DNA of 64,000 nucleotides, taken from Brevundimonas sp. SH203 (GTDB lineage Bacteria > Pseudomonadota > Alphaproteobacteria > Caulobacterales > Caulobacteraceae). A program made the translations under genes and the position numbers. The stretch is taken from NCBI RefSeq assembly GCF_002157625.1, contig NZ_BDMM01000001.1, positions 310,001 through 374,000 of the forward strand, written 5' to 3'. Positions 20,968-28,958 of the stretch are shown here, one piece after another. Under the pieces are notes generated by a model that did not search any database, had not been told where the DNA came from, and was given only the letters and a program-made list of their open reading frames with translations. Positions within the stretch are counted from its first letter, which is position 1; the number at the start of each line of letters is the position of its first letter.

Positions 20968-21195
20968 TCAGTTCCGATCTCCGCGCGTGCCTGCGCGCTT
21001 CGTCATGCTACGGCCCCAGAGCGCGATCCCGACACCCATGACCGCGATCACCGCGCCGACGGGTATCATGATGTCCAGATCGACCGGGATTACGCCCATC
21101 AGCGTCAATACGATCAGCCCCAAACCAACAACCACGTCGATCAGGCCGAGCAGGTAGAAGGTTTTAAAATCAACAGGCTTGGCTTGCTTCGCCAT
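20968..21195 (-). CDS. Small two-helix membrane protein in the nuo operon
   Basis: A 75-residue protein: a short Lys-rich N-terminus ([17 protein letters not shown]), two hydrophobic helices (about 14-35 and 41-61), and a basic C-terminus. The start ATG 21195 overlaps the stop of the next upstream small gene. I chose it because it defines a compact two-helix protein; the longer frame reads through another gene. It is an unrecognised family between nuoE and nuoF. By position it could be an accessory of complex I. Confidence 0.75.
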   Translation of the reverse strand: MAKQAKPVDFKTFYLLGLIDVVVGLGLIVLTLMGVIPVDLDIMIPVGAVIAVMGVGIALWGRSMTKRAGTRGDRN

Positions 21196-21458
21196 CACAG
21201 CCCCTCCGCCAGACGGCGCTTGTGGTGGCGCGTGCGCATCCAGATGGCCGCGAGGACCATCACCCAGCCGGCCGCCAGCATGAAGTAGGAGAGATTGACC
21301 GCCCAGGCCCCGACCGCGCCCTGGCGCGACATCAGGACCAGCACGGCCGCGCCGACGACCATGGCCAGGCCGCCGGCCCGCAACGGACGCCCCACGCCCC
21401 GTAGTTCCTTGCGATAGGCCGCGCGGCCCTCGTCGGTGTTCAGATCGGGCGGCGACAT
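21195..21458 (-). CDS. Small two-helix membrane protein in the nuo operon
   Basis: An 87-residue protein with a charged N-terminus ([19 protein letters not shown]), two hydrophobic segments (about 29-45 and 50-72) and a basic tail (RTRHHKRRLAEGL). The gene starts in the end of nuoE (shared base at 21458) and ends in the start of the next small gene. Translational coupling with complex I is therefore clear. No family was recognised. The topology suggests a cytoplasmic N- and C-terminus. Confidence 0.75.
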   Translation of the reverse strand: MSPPDLNTDEGRAAYRKELRGVGRPLRAGGLAMVVGAAVLVLMSRQGAVGAWAVNLSYFMLAAGWVMVLAAIWMRTRHHKRRLAEGL

Positions 21459-22135
21459 CAGGCCGGGGCCTTCTCGACCGGGGCCGGATCGCTGTTGGGC
21501 AGCTTCTTGATCGGCTTGGCTGCCGAACCGTCATACAGTTTGGCGTCCAGCAGAGTCCTGGCCCCGCCTTCCGGCGCCGCATTGGTGCGACCGATGTAGG
21601 AGCCGCGCTCCGGCGTCTTGCCGGCGGCGAAATCGTCGATGATCTGGCCGATCGTCTCGGGCGTCAGATCCTCGAAATAGTAGTCGTTGATCTGGGCCAT
21701 CGGCGCATTGGAACAGGCGCCCAGGCATTCGACTTCCTGCCAGGTGAAGCGGCCGTCGGCGGACAGATGATCCTTGGGACCGATCTTCTCCTTGCAGACG
21801 CGCATCAGCTCGTTGGCGCCGCGCAGCATGCAGGGCGTCGTGCCGCACACCTGGATCAGCGCCGTCTTGCCGACCGGCTCCAGCATGAACATGGTGTAGA
21901 AGGTCGCGACCTCCAGCACCCGGATATAGGCCATGCCCAGAAGGTCGGCGATGGCGCGGATGGCGGGCTCGGAGACCCAACCCTCCTGCTTCTGCACCAG
22001 CCACAGGACCGGGATCACCGCCGACTGGCGACGCCCTTCGGGATATTTTTTGATCCACCATTCTGCCTTGGCCATGGTGTCGGCCGAGAAGGCGAACGAG
22101 GCGGGCTGTTCCTTGGCGAGACGACGAACGCTCAT
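21458..22135 (-). CDS. nuoE: NADH-quinone oxidoreductase subunit E
   Basis: The 24-kDa-type subunit carrying 2Fe-2S cluster N1a next to NuoF. It is 225 aa. Cluster ligands lie in [13 protein letters not shown] and [11 protein letters not shown]. The N-terminal helical domain includes [21 protein letters not shown] Pro/Ala/Lys-rich extension of about 50 residues after the fold is common in alphaproteobacteria. The start overlaps the nuoD stop by 4 bp. Confidence 0.95.
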   Translation of the reverse strand: MSVRRLAKEQPASFAFSADTMAKAEWWIKKYPEGRRQSAVIPVLWLVQKQEGWVSEPAIRAIADLLGMAYIRVLEVATFYTMFMLEPVGKTALIQVCGTTPCMLRGANELMRVCKEKIGPKDHLSADGRFTWQEVECLGACSNAPMAQINDYYFEDLTPETIGQIIDDFAAGKTPERGSYIGRTNAAPEGGARTLLDAKLYDGSAAKPIKKLPNSDPAPVEKAPA

Positions 22136-23397
22136 CGGTCCACTTCTCCGAAAACGATGTCGAGCGAGCCCAGGATGGCGGACACGTCGGCCAGCTGGTG
22201 GCCCCGGTTCATCCAGTCCATCGCCTGCAGCGAGCGGAAGCCCGGCGCCGAGATCTTCACGCGATAGGGTTTGTTGGTGCCGTCCGACACCAGATAGATG
22301 CCGAACTCGCCCTTGGGCGCCTCGACCGAGGCGTAAACCTCACCCTCGGGCGTCGAGAAGCCTTCGGTGTACAGTTTGAAGTGATGGATCAGCGATTCCA
22401 TCGACCGCTTCATCTCGCCGCGACGCGGGGGGACGATCTTGTTGTTCTCGACCATCACCGGCTCGCCGGGGCAGTTGCGCAGCTTGTGGATGCACTGCTC
22501 CATGATCCGCACAGACTGCTTCATCTCCTCGATGCGGACCAGATAGCGGTCCCAGCAGTCGCCGTTCTTGCCGACGACGACGTCGAACTCCAGATCGGCG
22601 TAGCATTCGTAGGGCTGCGACTTGCGCAGGTCCCAGGCGATGTCCGATCCGCGCAACATGACGCCGGTGAAGCCCCAGGCCAGGGCCTGTTCCTTGGACA
22701 CCACGCCGATATCGACGTTGCGCTGCTTGAAGATGCGGTTTTCCGTGACCAGGCTTTCGATGTCCTTCAGCGCCGGCGGGAACTCGTGGCACCAGCGGCC
22801 GATGTCGTCGATCAGGTCCATCGGCAGGTCCTGATGGACGCCGCCGGGACGGAAATAGTTGGCGTGCAGACGGGCGCCGCAGGCGCGCTCGTAGAACACC
22901 ATCAGCTTCTCGCGCTCCTCGAAGCCCCAGAGCGGCGGCGTCAGGGCGCCGACGTCCATGGCCTGGGTCGTCACGTTCAGCATGTGCGACAGGATGCGGC
23001 CGATTTCCGAATACAGGACGCGGATCAGCTGCGCCCGGTACGGAACCTCGATGCCAAGCAGCTTCTCGATGGCCAGGCAGAAGGCGTGTTCCTGGTTCAT
23101 CGGCGAGACGTAGTCCAGCCGGTCCAGATAGGGTACGTTCTGAAGGTAGGTGCGCGCTTCCATCAGCTTTTCGGTGCCGCGGTGCAGCAGGCCGATGTGC
23201 GGATCGACGCGCTCGACGATCTCGCCGTCCAGCTCCAGCACCAGACGCAGCACGCCGTGCGCTGCCGGGTGTTGCGGGCCGAAGTTGATAGTGAACTTGC
23301 GGTCTTCCATCTCGCGCGCGTGGGCCGTGCGGGTGTCCAGGTCGTCCTCGAACACATCGACGCCCAGCGGCGCCACGGTGGGGTTTCCGTCAGCCAT
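22132..23397 (-). CDS. nuoD: NADH-quinone oxidoreductase subunit D
   Basis: The 49-kDa-type subunit that forms the quinone site with NuoB and NuoH. It is 421 aa. Conserved blocks are [51 protein letters not shown] and the C-terminal DIVFGEVDR. Start ATG 23397 ([12 protein letters not shown]) overlaps the nuoC stop by one base (TAATG). Confidence 0.97.
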   Translation of the reverse strand: MADGNPTVAPLGVDVFEDDLDTRTAHAREMEDRKFTINFGPQHPAAHGVLRLVLELDGEIVERVDPHIGLLHRGTEKLMEARTYLQNVPYLDRLDYVSPMNQEHAFCLAIEKLLGIEVPYRAQLIRVLYSEIGRILSHMLNVTTQAMDVGALTPPLWGFEEREKLMVFYERACGARLHANYFRPGGVHQDLPMDLIDDIGRWCHEFPPALKDIESLVTENRIFKQRNVDIGVVSKEQALAWGFTGVMLRGSDIAWDLRKSQPYECYADLEFDVVVGKNGDCWDRYLVRIEEMKQSVRIMEQCIHKLRNCPGEPVMVENNKIVPPRRGEMKRSMESLIHHFKLYTEGFSTPEGEVYASVEAPKGEFGIYLVSDGTNKPYRVKISAPGFRSLQAMDWMNRGHQLADVSAILGSLDIVFGEVDR

Positions 23398-24026
23398 TAC
23401 GCCTGGCCTCCCGCCTTTTCGTCGCCCGGCAGGACCGGCGCGGGGTATTCGGCGCCTTCCCACGGCGACAGGAAGTCGAACGTGCGGAACTCCTGGGTCA
23501 GCTTGACCGGCTCATAGACCACGCGGCGCTGTTCCTCGTCGTAACGGACCTCGACATAGCCCGTCATGGGGAAGTCCTTGCGGAGCGGATGCCCCTCGAA
23601 ACCATAGTCCGTCAGCAGGCGGCGCAGGTCCGGGTGGCCCGAGAACAGCATGCCGTACATGTCGTAGGCTTCACGCTCGAACCAGTTGGCGGCCGGATAG
23701 ACGCCGATGATCGTCGGCACGGGCTGAACCTCGTCGGTCGACACCTTGACGCGCAGGCGCGCATTCCGGGTCAGCGACATCAGGTGATAGACGACCTCGA
23801 ACCGCTCCTTGCGATCCGGGTAGTCCACGCCGCACAGGTCCAGCAGCTGCTGGAAGCCGAACTGGTCGCGCAGCGCGATCATCACCTCGACGATCCGCTC
23901 GCGCGGCGCCACCAGCGTCAATTCGCCAAAGGCCACCTGGGCCTCGACGCCCAAAGCACCCACCATTTCCGCGCCCAGCGGCGTCAGAACGGCCTCGTGT
24001 TGAGCCTGGACAGCAAGGGAGGTCAT
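23397..24026 (-). CDS. nuoC: NADH-quinone oxidoreductase subunit C
   Basis: The 30-kDa-type peripheral subunit, 209 aa and not fused to NuoD. The signature is [20 protein letters not shown], followed by [19 protein letters not shown]. Start ATG 24026 ([13 protein letters not shown]) overlaps the nuoB stop by 4 bp; the much longer open frame upstream runs antiparallel to NuoB sense and is not used. Confidence 0.96.
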   Translation of the reverse strand: MTSLAVQAQHEAVLTPLGAEMVGALGVEAQVAFGELTLVAPRERIVEVMIALRDQFGFQQLLDLCGVDYPDRKERFEVVYHLMSLTRNARLRVKVSTDEVQPVPTIIGVYPAANWFEREAYDMYGMLFSGHPDLRRLLTDYGFEGHPLRKDFPMTGYVEVRYDEEQRRVVYEPVKLTQEFRTFDFLSPWEGAEYPAPVLPGDEKAGGQA

Positions 24027-24631
24027 CGGTCGATCGTCCCTGTGCGACGGATCTTCTTCTGCAGTTGCAGCAGGCCGTAGAGCAGCGCCTCGGCCGTCGG
24101 CGGACAGCCCGGAACATAGACGTCCACCGGCACCACCCGGTCGCAGCCCCGAACGACGCTGTAGCTGTAGTGGTAGTAGCCGCCGCCGTTGGCGCAGCTG
24201 CCCATCGACACGACGTAGCGCGGGTCGGGCATCTGGTCGTAAACCTTGCGGATGGCGGGGGCCATCTTGTTGGTCAGGGTGCCGGCGACGATCATCAGGT
24301 CCGACTGACGCGGGCTGGCGCGCGGAGCCATGCCGAAGCGTTCGACGTCGAAACGTGGCATCGACATCTGGATCATCTCGACGGCGCAGCAGGCCAGGCC
24401 GAAGGTCATCCACATCAGGGAGCCGGTGCGCGCCCAGTTGATCACGTCGTCGGCGGCGGCGACCAGATAGCCCCGCTCGCCCAGCTCCATGTTCACGGCC
24501 TCGAAGAACTTGTCGTGGACCTTGGGGTCATAGCCTTCGACGGTCGAGCGGGCCCCGGCGCCGGCCGGAACCAGCGGCGCGCCCGATGCGGACACCAGGC
24601 CCGCGGGCTTGGAAGCGGCGACTACTCCCAT
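24023..24631 (-). CDS. nuoB: NADH-quinone oxidoreductase subunit B
   Basis: The PSST-type subunit that holds cluster N2, the last electron carrier before quinone. It is 202 aa. Ligands lie in [28 protein letters not shown] and [16 protein letters not shown]. The N-terminal 40 residues are Ala/Gly/Pro-rich and variable. Start ATG 24631 overlaps the nuoA end by 10 bp. Confidence 0.96.
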   Translation of the reverse strand: MGVVAASKPAGLVSASGAPLVPAGAGARSTVEGYDPKVHDKFFEAVNMELGERGYLVAAADDVINWARTGSLMWMTFGLACCAVEMIQMSMPRFDVERFGMAPRASPRQSDLMIVAGTLTNKMAPAIRKVYDQMPDPRYVVSMGSCANGGGYYHYSYSVVRGCDRVVPVDVYVPGCPPTAEALLYGLLQLQKKIRRTGTIDR

Positions 24632-24999
24632 TCCAGGGCTCCCTTCTTCCATTCGTAGATGAAGCCGATGGTCAGCACGCCCAGGAAGACCATCATCGAC
24701 CAGAAGGCGAACACCATGCCGGCGTGCGACAGGTCGAACATCGACACCGCCCACGGGAACAGGAAGGCCACTTCCAAGTCGAAGATGATGAACAGGATCG
24801 ACACCAGATAGAAGCGGATGTCGAACTTCATGCGCGCGTCGTCGAAGGCGTTGAAGCCGCACTCATAGGCCGACAGCTTCTCGCTGTCCGGGCTCTTCGG
24901 CGCCAGCAGCAGCGGCAGCACGATGAACAGGACGCCGATGAAGGCCGCGACGCCGGCGAACACCAGCACGGGCAGATATTCTAAAAGAAATGCGTTCAT
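24622..24999 (-). CDS. nuoA: NADH-quinone oxidoreductase subunit A
   Basis: The first gene of the complex I operon: 125 aa with three helices. [20 protein letters not shown] is the conserved cytoplasmic loop and [20 protein letters not shown] the second helix. Start ATG 24999 ([11 protein letters not shown]). The 205-bp gap to the divergent AbgT gene must contain the operon promoter; I could not pick a convincing -35/-10 pair. Confidence 0.96.
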   Translation of the reverse strand: MNAFLLEYLPVLVFAGVAAFIGVLFIVLPLLLAPKSPDSEKLSAYECGFNAFDDARMKFDIRFYLVSILFIIFDLEVAFLFPWAVSMFDLSHAGMVFAFWSMMVFLGVLTIGFIYEWKKGALEWE

Positions 25000-25204
25000 T
25001 CGAAGAACCTCGTCCGCCGGGGAGAGGCGGGATTCGGCGCTTCTTAGACCCAACAACGTCGCCGTTCAAACCCCTGCGGCCATTGGCTTTTCATTGAGAA
25101 TGGATCGCAAGTTCGCGGGCCATATGTCGCAGGCCCGGCGCTTGCGCGTCTCGCGTCGCCAAAGCCCTATGGCGGTCCCACTCGCGTAACCGAAAGTCAT
25201 CCGA

Positions 25205-26836
25205 ATGAGCGTCGCCAGCCGCGCCCTGAACGCCGTGGAACGGATCGGCAATCGCCTGCCCGACCCGGTCTTCCTGTTTCTGTGGCTGATCGGCGGACTG
25301 ATCGTGCTGAGCCTGGTCGGGGCGGGCCTGGGCTGGTCGGCGGTCAATCCCGTCACCGGCGACCGGCTGGCGGCGCAAAGCCTTCTGTCAGGCGAGAATC
25401 TGGAGCGGCTGATCATCGGCATGCCGCGCACCCTGGCCGACTTCCCGCCCCTGGGCATCGTCATCACCATCATATACGGGGCCTCGGTCGCCGAGCGGAC
25501 GGGCCTGTTCGCCACCGCCATTCGCGGCGCCCTGCTGAATGCGCCGCGCGCGATACTGACGCCGGTCGTGGTGATCACCGGCATGGTGTCCCACCATGCG
25601 TCGGACGCTTCCTATGTCGTGGTCATTCCGCTGGCGGCGGTGATCTTCGCGGCGGCCGGGCGTCATCCGCTGGCGGGGCTGGCCGCCGGTTTCGCCGCCG
25701 TGTCGGGCGGATACGCCGGCAATCTGTTTCCGGGAGCCAGCGACGCCCTGATCCTGGGGATCACCGAGCCGGCCGCGCGGCTGATCGACCCGTCCTATTC
25801 GGTCAATATCGCCGGCAACTGGTTCTTCATCGTCGGCGTCGTCTTCGTCTTCACCCCCATCGTCTGGTTCCTGACCGACCGGGTCATCGAGCCGCGCCTG
25901 GGGGTCTGGATGCCCGCCGAAGGCGTCGCCGCGCCCAAGGCCTCGGAAAAGGAGCCTCTGACGGCCGCCGAAAAGCGCGGGCTGAAGTTCGCCGGACTGG
26001 CCCTGATCGGCATGATCGCGCTGTGGGCGCTGATCACCGTCCTGCCCGGCTCGCCCTTCGTGGACCCGGATGCCGATCCCGAACAGCGGTTCAATCCGCT
26101 CTACAAGTCCCTGGTCGCCTTCTTCGCCGTCACCTTCTTCGTCACCGGCGGGGCCTATGGCGCAGGGTCCGGGGCGATCCAGTCGCACCGCGACCTGGTG
26201 ACGATGATGCGCGACGGCATCGCCCAGCTGGCGCCCTATATCGTGCTGGCCTTCTTCGCCGCCCATTTCGTGGCCATGTTCAACTGGTCCGGCCTGGGGC
26301 CGATCCTGGCCGTCCATGCGGCGGCGGGGCTGAAGAGCATCGCCCTGCCCGCGCCGCTGCTGCTGATCTGCGTGGTCTTCGTCTCCTGCTTCTTCGACCT
26401 GTTCATCGGATCGGCCTCGGCGAAGTGGTCGGCCCTGGCGCCCATCGTGGTGCCGATGTTCATGCTGCTGGGTATTTCGCCCGAGATGACGACCGCCGCC
26501 TATCGCATGGGCGATTCGGTGACGAACATCGCCACGCCGCTGATGAGCTATTTCCCGCTGATCCTGACATTCGCCCAGCGATGGGACCCGCGATTCGGCC
26601 TGGGGTCGCTGATGGCGACCATGCTGCCCTACGCCGGGGCCTTCCTGATCGCGGGGCTCTGCATGGTAGCGGCCTGGGTGGCGTTCGACCTGCCGCTCGG
26701 GCCTGGCGTGGGCGTCCACTACGAGCCGCCGCCGCCCGCCGTCGCCGCGCACGAGCCGGCGGGCGGCGGCCTGGCCGGCCCGCACAGCCCGCCCCAGGCG
26801 GCCGTCGTCGCTCCGTCCACAGCCCCGTCGCGCTGA
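25205..26836 (+). CDS. AbgT family transporter
   Basis: A 543-aa inner-membrane transporter of the AbgT family. Members import p-aminobenzoyl-glutamate or export sulfonamides. The N-terminus RIGNRLPDPVFLFLWLIGG, the block VITGMVSHHASDASYVVVIP, the GGYAGNLFPGASDALILGIT stretch and IGSASAKWSALAPIVVPMFM are typical. About 11-13 helices are expected. The last 50 residues are Pro/Ala-rich and cytoplasmic. It is transcribed away from nuoA. The substrate cannot be told from the sequence. Confidence 0.9.
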   Translation: MSVASRALNAVERIGNRLPDPVFLFLWLIGGLIVLSLVGAGLGWSAVNPVTGDRLAAQSLLSGENLERLIIGMPRTLADFPPLGIVITIIYGASVAERTGLFATAIRGALLNAPRAILTPVVVITGMVSHHASDASYVVVIPLAAVIFAAAGRHPLAGLAAGFAAVSGGYAGNLFPGASDALILGITEPAARLIDPSYSVNIAGNWFFIVGVVFVFTPIVWFLTDRVIEPRLGVWMPAEGVAAPKASEKEPLTAAEKRGLKFAGLALIGMIALWALITVLPGSPFVDPDADPEQRFNPLYKSLVAFFAVTFFVTGGAYGAGSGAIQSHRDLVTMMRDGIAQLAPYIVLAFFAAHFVAMFNWSGLGPILAVHAAAGLKSIALPAPLLLICVVFVSCFFDLFIGSASAKWSALAPIVVPMFMLLGISPEMTTAAYRMGDSVTNIATPLMSYFPLILTFAQRWDPRFGLGSLMATMLPYAGAFLIAGLCMVAAWVAFDLPLGPGVGVHYEPPPPAVAAHEPAGGGLAGPHSPPQAAVVAPSTAPSR

Positions 26837-26862
26837 GCGGCGTCTTTCTCCGAAATGGTCGC

Positions 26863-26891
26863 TTGACGCGCTGGGTCGGGCCGCCTAAACG
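26863..26891 (+). promoter_or_regulatory. Likely promoter of the first tRNA-Asp gene
   Basis: TTGACG (26863-26868) and TAAACG (26886-26891) are spaced by 17 nt. They lie 42 bp upstream of the tRNA 5' end and right after the AbgT stop codon. Confidence 0.55.
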
Positions 26892-26932
26892 ACGCCCCTC
26901 GCCGGGGCGCACATCCGCTTCGGCCGGGAAAC

Positions 26933-27009
26933 GCGGGTGTAGCTCAGTTGGTTAGAGTGCCGGCCTGTCACGCCGGAGGTCGCGGGTTCGAGCCCCGTCA
27001 CTCGCGCCA
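26933..27009 (+). tRNA. tRNA-Asp (GUC)
   Basis: A 77-nt cloverleaf with encoded CCA. The acceptor GCGGGTG pairs with CACTCGC (one G-U pair). The anticodon GTC is at 26967-26969 in loop CTGTCAC. The T-arm carries GGTTCGAGCC. It is identical to the second copy 81 bp downstream. Confidence 0.97.
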
Positions 27010-27037
27010 CTCTCTCTAGAGATAGAAAGAGTGGCGC
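27004..27037 (+). repeat. Palindrome reusing the 3' end of the first tRNA-Asp
   Basis: GCGCCACTCT (27004-27013), which includes the tRNA 3' end, has a perfect reverse complement AGAGTGGCGC at 27028-27037. An RNA read through the tRNA could fold into this hairpin, which could act as a terminator or 3'-processing signal. Confidence 0.6.
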
Positions 27038-27090
27038 ACGCCGCCTTCCCAAAAAGCTTTCGAAACAGCTCAAAAGTTTCGACCTGATAC

Positions 27091-27167
27091 GCGGGTGTAG
27101 CTCAGTTGGTTAGAGTGCCGGCCTGTCACGCCGGAGGTCGCGGGTTCGAGCCCCGTCACTCGCGCCA
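27091..27167 (+). tRNA. tRNA-Asp (GUC), second identical copy
   Basis: The same 77-nt sequence as the copy at 26933, with anticodon GTC and encoded CCA. The 81-bp spacer has a short hairpin (CGAAAC...GTTTCG) and no clear own promoter, so the two copies may be cotranscribed. Confidence 0.97.
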
Positions 27168-27202
27168 CTTCTTTTCCAGACATCGTTATAAAGAAGTGGC
27201 GC
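27162..27202 (+). repeat. Palindrome reusing the 3' end of the second tRNA-Asp
   Basis: GCGCCACTTCTTT (27162-27174) is followed by its perfect reverse complement at 27190-27202, a 13-bp stem with a 15-nt loop. It has the same arrangement as after the first copy, but the stem sequence beyond the tRNA differs. The tRNA-flanking palindrome is therefore conserved as a structure. Confidence 0.65.
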
Positions 27203-27250
27203 GCCCCCGCCTGCACGAGCCAAGCGCCTGGGTTCAATCAATCAAATCCC

Positions 27251-27377
27251 GTCATTCCGGGGCGTCCGCAGGACGAACCCGGAAGCCAGAAGACGTGCAT
27301 CCGGCGTCGGAGGCGTTCAACAGCGCGACCGTGGCCCTGGGTTCCGGGTTCTTCGCTGTGCTCAGCCCCGGAACGAC
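27251..27377. repeat. REPIN-like inverted repeat element, family C (127 bp)
   Basis: The outer ends GTCATTCCGGGGC (27251-27263) and GCCCCGGAACGAC (27365-27377) are near-perfect inverted copies. Each end also has its own inner CCGGG/CCCGG hairpin. It lies between the tRNA-Asp pair and the glycosyltransferase stop. The general layout equals that of the elements at 35.9 and 53.6-54.2 kb. Confidence 0.6.
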
Positions 27378-27396
27378 GAACTGGGAGGCCCGCCCC

Positions 27397-28647
27397 CTAA
27401 TGCAGATGCAGTTCCGCGTCCGGGGCCATGAAGGCCGTCTCGCCGGTCAGTTGGCCATAGACGGCGCACAGATCCTCGAACACGCGGTTCCAGGCGAACT
27501 GGCTGACCGCCTTTTCGCGCGCAGCCCGGCCGATGGCTTCGATGTCGCGGGCGAACAGGGCCTCGACCGCCTCGGCGTAGTCCGTCGCCTCGGCGCGCGC
27601 GGCCAGTTGCCCGACGGAATCGTCCACCGTCTCGGCCACGCCGCCCGCGTTGACGCCCACGACCGGCCGGCCGCAGGCCATGGCCTCCAGCACGATCAGG
27701 CCGAACGGCTCCTTGTCGTTGGCGTGAACGAAGGCGTCGCAACTGGCGATGATCTTGGCCACGGCGCGGGGATCGGTTTCGTAAGGCAGGGAGATGACCC
27801 GATCCTCGTCCGGCATCCCCGACCCGGCGCCGACCAGCACCAGATGATAGGGCGCGCCAAGCTTCTGAACCGCCTCGATCAGGACATCGACGTTCTTTTC
27901 CTTGGCGGGCCGGCCGGCGAAGCACAGCAGACGCGCATCTTGGTCCAGACCCAGCCGGTCCAGCAGCCATTGCCGGTCGCGACGCTCGGGCCGGAAGGTG
28001 TCGATCTCGACGCCCAGCGGCCGGATGACGATATTGTCCACGCCCGCCTCTTCCAGACGCCGGGCGATGAAGCGGCTGGGCGACACCACGCGGTCGAACT
28101 GGGAGAACAGACGCGCCCAGCGCTTCTCCACCGGCTTCTTGGCCCATTCGCCGAAGTGCAGCGCCGCGAGGCCCGCCGGATCGGAATGGCAGAAGCCGAC
28201 GACCGGGCATCCGACGCGCTGGCCGGCCTCCAGGGCGCCCTGCCCTGCCGTATAGGGATCGCCCGCCTCGATGATCGACGGCTTCATCGCCGCCACCCAG
28301 GCGCTCCAGCGCTTGACCGAGGTGGGCCAGCGATAGCCGTCGCCGAACGGCAGTTTGGTGGCGCGCAGCCGCACCACCCCGTCCGACCCCGCCTTGTGCC
28401 GCGCGCCCGGCACGATCAGCGAATGGCTGACGCCCGGCCGATTGGCCTCGATCCACGCCTTCTTGGACAGCAGATAGCGTTTCACCCCGCCCGAGCGCGG
28501 GGCGTACAGCATGGTGGTGTCCACCAGACGCGGCCGCTGATCCATCGCCGCCGCCTTCAGGGCGCGCAGCGTGTCGGCGACTTCCACATCCAGCCCCGGA
28601 ATCAACCGGAGTTCGCTTTCCTGGACGTCGAGGTCGGTCATGCTCAT
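27397..28647 (-). CDS. Glycosyltransferase family 4 protein
   Basis: A 416-aa GT-B fold enzyme. The C-terminal nucleotide-sugar domain has CFAGRPAKEKNVDVLIEA, YHLVLVGAGSG and HANDKEPFGLIVLEAMACGR (EX7E motif), then PVVGVNAGGVAETV. The N-terminal acceptor domain has MLYAPRSGGVKRYL. Start ATG 28647 (MSMTDLDVQESEL). It is probably involved in surface polysaccharide or glycolipid synthesis; the substrate is unknown. It is divergent from the autotransporter gene. Confidence 0.85.
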   Translation of the reverse strand: MSMTDLDVQESELRLIPGLDVEVADTLRALKAAAMDQRPRLVDTTMLYAPRSGGVKRYLLSKKAWIEANRPGVSHSLIVPGARHKAGSDGVVRLRATKLPFGDGYRWPTSVKRWSAWVAAMKPSIIEAGDPYTAGQGALEAGQRVGCPVVGFCHSDPAGLAALHFGEWAKKPVEKRWARLFSQFDRVVSPSRFIARRLEEAGVDNIVIRPLGVEIDTFRPERRDRQWLLDRLGLDQDARLLCFAGRPAKEKNVDVLIEAVQKLGAPYHLVLVGAGSGMPDEDRVISLPYETDPRAVAKIIASCDAFVHANDKEPFGLIVLEAMACGRPVVGVNAGGVAETVDDSVGQLAARAEATDYAEAVEALFARDIEAIGRAAREKAVSQFAWNRVFEDLCAVYGQLTGETAFMAPDAELHLH

Positions 28648-28958
28648 GGGGCGTTCTCGTGCGGCTTGGGCTGTCGAACGCCGAAGGGGTTCGTTGGATG
28701 CGTCCCGGGGACGCGGCGCCGAGCCTTTCGTGGCCCGTAAACCCGGCCGTGGCAAAGCTCAAGAGCGGCCTCGTCAAATCGCTCCGTATTCGCCGCAAAG
28801 CTCGGGTTTCGCAGAACGCCAGTCTCGTCATAGACAGGGCCGCCGACGGTTGCGGCCTTGTATTCGCCTCAAATTCGATAAACTTGAGGAAGGCTGGCGC
28901 AGACCCTGCTAAAGGGTCGCCTGTACCGTTGTGCGTGACCACCAGGGGTTTCTACCGA
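28648..28958. other. Divergent intergenic region between glycosyltransferase and autotransporter
   Basis: 311 bp that must hold promoters for both neighbours. A small inverted repeat CCTCAA...TTGAGG (28867-28889) may be an operator or part of a -35 region. I saw no convincing sigma factor consensus and no ORF with a ribosome site. Confidence 0.4.

Noticed and set aside
26933..27202. tRNA-Asp 3' ends as phage or island attachment sites
   Set aside because: The repeats are inverted, not direct, and no integrase or foreign genes follow.
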